A stretch of 64,000 nucleotides of DNA from Candidatus Chloroploca mongolica (GTDB lineage: Bacteria > Chloroflexota > Chloroflexia > Chloroflexales > Chloroflexaceae). This document shows, one piece after another, positions 59,593 to 64,000 of the stretch. The notes beneath the pieces are model-generated. The model worked only from the letters and a program-made list of their open reading frames with translations. It was not told the DNA's origin and ran no database searches. Where the stretch lies: assembly GCF_004762035.2 (NCBI RefSeq), contig NZ_SIJK02000025.1, positions 1 to 64,000 of the forward strand, in the 5' to 3' direction. The position numbers and the translations under genes are program-made. How positions within the stretch are numbered: the first letter of the stretch is position 1; every line of letters begins with the position of its first letter.

Positions 59593-61581
59593 ATGCCGAT
59601 GTACGAGGTCGAGACATCACAGCCGCCTGACCTCGTGGCGGCGTTGTGTGAAACCTGGCCGCGCATTGCCGAATTGCTTGCCGATCTGGAGACCGAGGCG
59701 ATGGCCGAGGCGCGGATCGGCGGTTTGCGTCATATCGGGGCTGTCTGGTATGCGCAAGGAGGCGTGGCTGAGGTTCTGACCGAACTCGGGCTGGTGCTCG
59801 CGGAACGCCTCAAGCTCTCGCAGGGGTTGGTGGTCAGTGAATTATTGCTGGCGTACGGGGCGGCTCAGGAAGAGCAACGTACCCGCGAATGGGAAGCCCG
59901 TCTGCTGGCGCGCGCCTCTGAGCTCGATGGTCTTCATCGCATTATCTCGGCGGCAAACTCGACGCTGGATCTCGATACCTCCCTCCAGACCGTGGTTGAA
60001 ACAGTTGCCCAGGTTGTTGGGGTCGAGGCGTGTTCTGTCTATCTTTACGACAAGCACCGCGACGAGTTGGTCTTGCGGGCGACCCGTGGGCTCAACCGTG
60101 CCGCGATCGGGCAGGTTGTTTCGCACCTGGGGCAAGGGGTGACGGGCTGGGCTGCTCAGCTTGGGCATCCCGTGGCGGTGCGCGACGTCTGGCAAGATCC
60201 TCGTTTCAATGTTGAACCACAGCTCGGCGAAGAGACGTTTCGCTCGATGCTGGCGGTGCCGATTGTGCTCTTTAGTGCCGAGCGCTATCAGTTCAGTGCC
60301 GACAAGCTGCAAGGGGTGATTACCGGGCAGACGATCGGTCCGCGTGACTTTACGCAGGAAGAGATCTCGTTTGTCGAAGTGGTGGCGGGCGAGCTTGCCT
60401 TCTTCATTGCCAATGCGCAACTCTATCAGCAGACCGACGAACGCCTCCACCAGAAATTGCGTGAACTGACGACGTTGCAGCAGGTCTCGAAAAGCATTGC
60501 CGAGCAGATCGGGTTGCGTGATGTGCTTTCGCTGATTACCGAGAAGGCGGTCGAACTCGCCCAGGCTGACCGGGCTTCGATCTTTCAGATGGGCGACGAC
60601 GGGCACCTGCAATTGATGGCGACCTACGGCGGCGAGGGTGACGGCGTGCGGGATTTCATCATCCAGACGGTGCGAGATAGCCGCCCGCTGGCTGTGATGA
60701 ATGCCTATCAAGATGCGCGCTTCCCCGAACTGGCTGCCGTTGCGCGGCGTGAGCAGTTTCATTCGCTCTTTTGCATGCCGTTGCGCGCCCGCGAACGCAC
60801 GATTGGCGGGATTTGCCTCTATAAACGCGAGCCGCACCTCTTTGATTATGAGCAGGTACGCTTGCTCAGCACCTTTGCTGATGAGGCCGCCATTGCGATT
60901 GAAAATGCCCGTCTCTATGAAGAGAGCCAGCGGGCGCTCGCGATCAAGTCGGCCCTGCTGCAAGAGATGCACCACCGGGTGCGCAATAATCTCCAGACCA
61001 TCTCGGCGCTGCTGGCAATGCAACTGCGACGGGTTGAGCCGCACAGCCAGGGGGCCAAGGCGCTGCGCGAGAGTGCGGCGCGCATCCAGTCGATTGCGGC
61101 CATTCACAATCTGCTCTCACGCGAGGATGTGGGCGTCACCAATGTCAATGCCGTGGCCCGGCAGGTCGTCGAGAGTGCGCAGTCAACCCTGGTGCATAGC
61201 GATGCACCCGTTCGGTTTGCCATTATGGGCGATGAGGTGCGCGTTGGTTCACGGGATGCAACGGTACTGGCGCTGGTCATCAATGAATTGATTAGCAATG
61301 CCCTCTCGCACGGGCTTGCCGCTGAGGGTGGTAGTGTCGAGGTTGAAGCCAGGCTGGGTATAGGCCAGGTGATGGTCGAGGTTCGCGATGATGGGCCGCG
61401 CCATCCACCACCACCGCGCCCCCCCCATAGCAGCGGGCTGGGTTTGCATATCATCGAAACGCTCGTTCACCAGGATCTGGGGGGAGATTTCCGCCTGATC
61501 CGCGATGATGAGCACGGTTGGATGCGGGCACAGATCTGCTTTCCGCAACATATTATTGATGAAGTTGGGGAAACGCTGTGA
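59593..61581 (+). CDS. Cytosolic sensor histidine kinase, GAF-GAF-HisKA_2
   Basis: A 662-residue soluble kinase. An N-terminal helical part (about 1-110) is followed by GAF 1 (120-285, ISAANSTLDLDTSLQTVVETV) and GAF 2 (295-440, SKSIAEQIGLRDVLSLITEKAV). A HisKA_2 dimer domain carries the phospho-acceptor His near 460 in LLQEMHHRVRNNLQTI, and the ATPase has VINELISNALSHG and VRDDGPRHPPPPRPPHSSGLGL. The Pro-rich ATP lid is unusual. It belongs to the EnvZ-unlike HWE/HisKA_2 group and has no adjacent regulator. GAAGGA sits before ATG 59593. Confidence 0.9.
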   Translation: MPMYEVETSQPPDLVAALCETWPRIAELLADLETEAMAEARIGGLRHIGAVWYAQGGVAEVLTELGLVLAERLKLSQGLVVSELLLAYGAAQEEQRTREWEARLLARASELDGLHRIISAANSTLDLDTSLQTVVETVAQVVGVEACSVYLYDKHRDELVLRATRGLNRAAIGQVVSHLGQGVTGWAAQLGHPVAVRDVWQDPRFNVEPQLGEETFRSMLAVPIVLFSAERYQFSADKLQGVITGQTIGPRDFTQEEISFVEVVAGELAFFIANAQLYQQTDERLHQKLRELTTLQQVSKSIAEQIGLRDVLSLITEKAVELAQADRASIFQMGDDGHLQLMATYGGEGDGVRDFIIQTVRDSRPLAVMNAYQDARFPELAAVARREQFHSLFCMPLRARERTIGGICLYKREPHLFDYEQVRLLSTFADEAAIAIENARLYEESQRALAIKSALLQEMHHRVRNNLQTISALLAMQLRRVEPHSQGAKALRESAARIQSIAAIHNLLSREDVGVTNVNAVARQVVESAQSTLVHSDAPVRFAIMGDEVRVGSRDATVLALVINELISNALSHGLAAEGGSVEVEARLGIGQVMVEVRDDGPRHPPPPRPPHSSGLGLHIIETLVHQDLGGDFRLIRDDEHGWMRAQICFPQHIIDEVGETL

Positions 61582-61601
61582 AATCTGCCTAAGGAGGCGT
61601 G

Positions 61602-63578
61602 ATGAGTGATTTTCCGACTGAGGGACGTCCGCCTTTTATCAACCGACGCCTGTCGCTTGCGGAATGGAAGCAGTATGTGGCCGGGTATGACTTTGGCTCC
61701 CTGGCCCCAAGTCGCCTGGTGCTGCACCATACCTATACGCCTACCGAAGCACAGTGGCGCGGCCTTACGACGATGCGCGGTATTCAGCGCTTTTATGCCG
61801 CCAAGGGCTGGATGGCAGGGCCGCATCTTTTTGCTGGCCCCGATGGGATCTGGCTCGCTACCCCGATGGCGCAGGTCGGCGTCCACGCCGGTGTCGGCAA
61901 TGGCTCAGTCGCCCAGGGCTGGTATTCGATTGGCCTCGAGATGGTTGGTCGCTTTGATGCAGTGCGTCCCGCTGGGGCCGTCTGGAACTATTCTCTGGCG
62001 GTGATGGGTGAATTGTCGCGTCGCCTGCGTATTCCACCGCGCCAATTGATCTCTTTTCACCGTGATTACACGAATGCAAAGAGTTGTCCGGGCTGGGCTG
62101 TGACGAAAGAGTGGGTCTGGGCGAGTGTCGAGGCCTATCTGAATAATACCGCGGTTCCCCCGCCCCCGCCTCCCGATCCGCCTGTTATTCAGCCTTCCGA
62201 TGAGGTCTTGCTCGAGCGCTTGCTTGAAGAGACCTTTCGTCAGCGGGCAGGGAGTCAGGGTTATAATCCGGCCTGGAGTTTCCATCAATATGCGGTTGAG
62301 CAGCAACTCGGGGCCCCTATCGGGCCAAGTCGTACCCTGGTGGAAGGCGGGCGGCAGTACGATATGCAACCCTTTGCCCGCGAGACGCTCTATACGGAAG
62401 TACCCAACTGGGGCGATGTGCGGACGCTCTCGGATCTGCTTGGGGGGAGTATTCCGCCCGCAGGTCTTGGGCGACGCTTGCTCGAAGAGACCTTTGCCGT
62501 AGGCAATGCTCCTTTCCGCCCCGACTGGGCGTTTCATCAGTTTGCGTTGCTGCGTCGCATGGGGCCGCCACTTGCGCCCGGGGCGACGATCACGGTTGAT
62601 GGCAAACAGTATGCCTATCAGGTCTTTGCGGTTGATACACTCTATAACTTGGTGCCCAACTGGGAAGATGTGCGCCTCTTGAGCCATCTCGCCGGGGCAA
62701 CAAATGCCAGTGATGTCCGCCTGCGTGAGGCGTTGCTCTCTACGACCTACCGGGTTGTCGGGCAAACGTATCGGCCAGATTGGGCGTTTCATCAACGCGC
62801 TCGTCGCGATGCGCTTGGGGCACCACTCTCGGCTTCGTACCAGATTCTGGTGGAAGGGCGGAGCTATGCGATCCAGGTCTACGCGCTTGACACCCTCTTT
62901 AACCTTGTGCCCCGCTGGAGCGAGGTGCGCCGGATGAGCCAACTCTTTCCGGCACCATCGGTGCTCGGTGGCGCATCGCGTTCCACTGCGGTTGAGCCAG
63001 CGATGACGATCCTCGGTGGCAGTGCTGACGATGACGCACCGGTTGCCATCCGCGAGACCCCGGAGCAGGGTGCCTTGCATCCCGACCGGCTTGATCAATC
63101 GATTATTCGCTCTACTCTGCCATCCTGGGCACGTAGCTCACGCGATGGGCGCAAGGTTGAATTAGTGGTGCTGCATGCGTTGCCAGGTTCCCCCGAGGAT
63201 GTTCTGGCTAGGATGACCGATCCTGGGTCGCCCTTTGCGACCCATTATTATGTGACCCTCGCAGGCACGATCATCCAGGTGATCGATGAGGCCGAGGCAG
63301 CCTGGCACGCTGGCTTCGGCTCGGCCGATGGACTCTGGTGGAATCTCAATACCATCAGTCTGGGCATTGGCCTTGAACGACCGGCTGACTGGCCTGCGAG
63401 TTTGCCTGGCGAGACGACTTTGCAAGTCGCCGCACTCACGAACCTCTTGTGTGAACTGAGTATTCGGTATCAACTGACGCCTGATGCGATCCTGCTCTGG
63501 AGTAGCCTCGCTGGTGGTGATCCCGAACTGCTCGACGGTTTGCCGCTCGTGAGTCTGTGCGAGGCAATCAGCGTATGA
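61602..63578 (+). CDS. N-acetylmuramoyl-L-alanine amidase with internal repeats and degenerate second amidase domain
   Basis: A 658-residue protein without a signal peptide. The N-terminal amidase_2 (PGRP-like) domain has a Zn His in RLVLHHTYTP and the later pair in SFHRDYTNAKSCPGW, so it looks active. A poly-Pro linker is followed by three repeats of about 85 residues, each with LLEETF/LLSTTYR, PAWSFHQ/PDWAFHQ and TLYTEVPNWGDVR/TLFNLVPRWSEVR. The last 170 residues again resemble amidase_2 (LVVLHALPGS, FATHYYVTLAGTIIQVI) but lack the final His-Cys pair. AAGGAGG precedes the ATG. The stop overlaps the next start. Confidence 0.8.
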   Translation: MSDFPTEGRPPFINRRLSLAEWKQYVAGYDFGSLAPSRLVLHHTYTPTEAQWRGLTTMRGIQRFYAAKGWMAGPHLFAGPDGIWLATPMAQVGVHAGVGNGSVAQGWYSIGLEMVGRFDAVRPAGAVWNYSLAVMGELSRRLRIPPRQLISFHRDYTNAKSCPGWAVTKEWVWASVEAYLNNTAVPPPPPPDPPVIQPSDEVLLERLLEETFRQRAGSQGYNPAWSFHQYAVEQQLGAPIGPSRTLVEGGRQYDMQPFARETLYTEVPNWGDVRTLSDLLGGSIPPAGLGRRLLEETFAVGNAPFRPDWAFHQFALLRRMGPPLAPGATITVDGKQYAYQVFAVDTLYNLVPNWEDVRLLSHLAGATNASDVRLREALLSTTYRVVGQTYRPDWAFHQRARRDALGAPLSASYQILVEGRSYAIQVYALDTLFNLVPRWSEVRRMSQLFPAPSVLGGASRSTAVEPAMTILGGSADDDAPVAIRETPEQGALHPDRLDQSIIRSTLPSWARSSRDGRKVELVVLHALPGSPEDVLARMTDPGSPFATHYYVTLAGTIIQVIDEAEAAWHAGFGSADGLWWNLNTISLGIGLERPADWPASLPGETTLQVAALTNLLCELSIRYQLTPDAILLWSSLAGGDPELLDGLPLVSLCEAISV

Positions 63579-64000
63579 TTCAGGCAACCACGCGCCTCTA
63601 TCTTCATGACTCAAGTCGCTTCAATTTTGAGGCCACCGTGGTTGCTGCGCAGATCCGTGATGGCGTGCATTGGATCGCGCTTGATCAGAGCGCTTTTTAT
63701 CCCGAGGGCGGTGGTCAGCCAGCGGATCGAGGAACCCTCAACGGCCTGCCAGTCACTGATGTCCAGGCGCACGAAGATGTTGTCTGGCACGCGCTTGGTG
63801 CAGCAGGTAATGACCAGAGCCTTGCCGTAGACACACATATCCACGGTGCGGTTGATCCGATTCGACGTCTTGATCATATGCAGCAACACTGTGGTCAACA
63901 CATCCTGAGTGCTGCTTTTCAGGCGCTCTGTGGGGCTGCGACGGTCGGCTTTCACCTGGGCGAGCGGCTCGTTACCATTGATTTGGACATGCCAGTCTTG
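63575..64000 (+). CDS. AlaX-like/alanyl-tRNA-editing-domain protein (partial, cut by window edge)
   Basis: The first 142 codons are visible. The frame starts at ATG 63575, overlapping the amidase stop (ATGA). The N-terminus (TRLYLHDSSRFNFEA) leads to SAFYPEGGGQPADRGTL and then DHMQQHCGQHILSAAF, the HxxxH zinc motif of AlaRS editing domains and AlaX trans-editing factors that hydrolyse Ser- or Gly-tRNA(Ala). The DHHA1 tail, if any, is outside the window. Confidence 0.85.
   Translation, partial: MIQATTRLYLHDSSRFNFEATVVAAQIRDGVHWIALDQSAFYPEGGGQPADRGTLNGLPVTDVQAHEDVVWHALGAAGNDQSLAVDTHIHGAVDPIRRLDHMQQHCGQHILSAAFQALCGAATVGFHLGERLVTIDLDMPVL

Overview
The window looks like chromosomal DNA of a filamentous anoxygenic phototroph of the Chloroflexota (Chloroflexus or a close relative in the Chloroflexales). 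The decisive evidence is a compact set of genes for the second half of the 3-hydroxypropionate (3-HP) bicycle at 12.9-20.1 kb: mesaconyl-C4-CoA hydratase on the minus strand, divergent from smtA-smtB-mct-mcl-mch on the plus strand. Supporting signs are moderately high GC, many GTG/TTG starts, exopolysaccharide genes of the Wzx/Wzy type, PP2C/STAS partner-switching genes and multi-domain GAF histidine kinases. No rRNA, tRNA or CRISPR array was recognised.

Layout. 0-7 kb: the tail of one insertion sequence (1-96) and a complete copy in the opposite orientation (5618-6710) bracket fabZ, fabF, two small cupins, an HNH endonuclease whose N-terminus resembles sulfur-binding restriction enzymes, and two orphan toxin-antitoxin-like genes. 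7-11 kb: a short-chain dehydrogenase, then an overlapping histidine kinase/receiver pair. 10.8-12.8 kb: holB and a conserved gene of unknown function. 12.9-20.1 kb: the 3-HP genes. 20.2-25.4 kb, minus strand: an AIM24-family protein, a methyltransferase with an apparent CTG start, a coiled-coil membrane protein, and a partner-switching module (receiver, RsbW-like kinase, GAF-SpoIIE phosphatase, STAS protein) in which a 245-bp tandem duplication has created a chimeric mini-gene.

25.6-40.4 kb is an extracellular polysaccharide locus. It has two initiating sugar transferases (one fused to a nucleotidyltransferase), two Wzz-like proteins, a Wzx flippase, a BY-kinase-like protein without a Walker A lysine, a 44-residue membrane protein, a Wzy/ligase, two lipoproteins (one a clan GH-A glycosidase), a membrane-fusion protein and a GT2 enzyme. 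40.4-42.6 kb is groES-groEL behind a promoter with a CIRCE operator on each side. 42.6-48.8 kb carries sppA, an aminotransferase, asd with a HAD-like partner, a CidA/LrgA plus LrgB/CidB pair and a hypothetical gene.

49.4-53.4 kb holds a PhoB-type regulator, its sensor kinase and a radical-SAM-like protein that has lost its cluster cysteines. 53.6-64 kb holds a helix-hairpin-helix protein with an Ala/Val/Asp repeat, nfo, murT without adjacent gatD, a triple-META lipoprotein, a YwaF-like membrane protein, a GAF-GAF-HisKA_2 kinase, an amidase with repeats and a degenerate second amidase domain, and the start of an AlaX/alanyl-tRNA-synthetase-like gene cut by the window edge.

Intergenic DNA is rich in small palindromic elements: a 152/184-bp pair with 13-14-bp inverted ends, a family built on an 8-bp TTTGCGCC unit, several other inverted repeats, and a group of hairpins that share a GCCAGC/GCTGGC core, most of them likely terminators.
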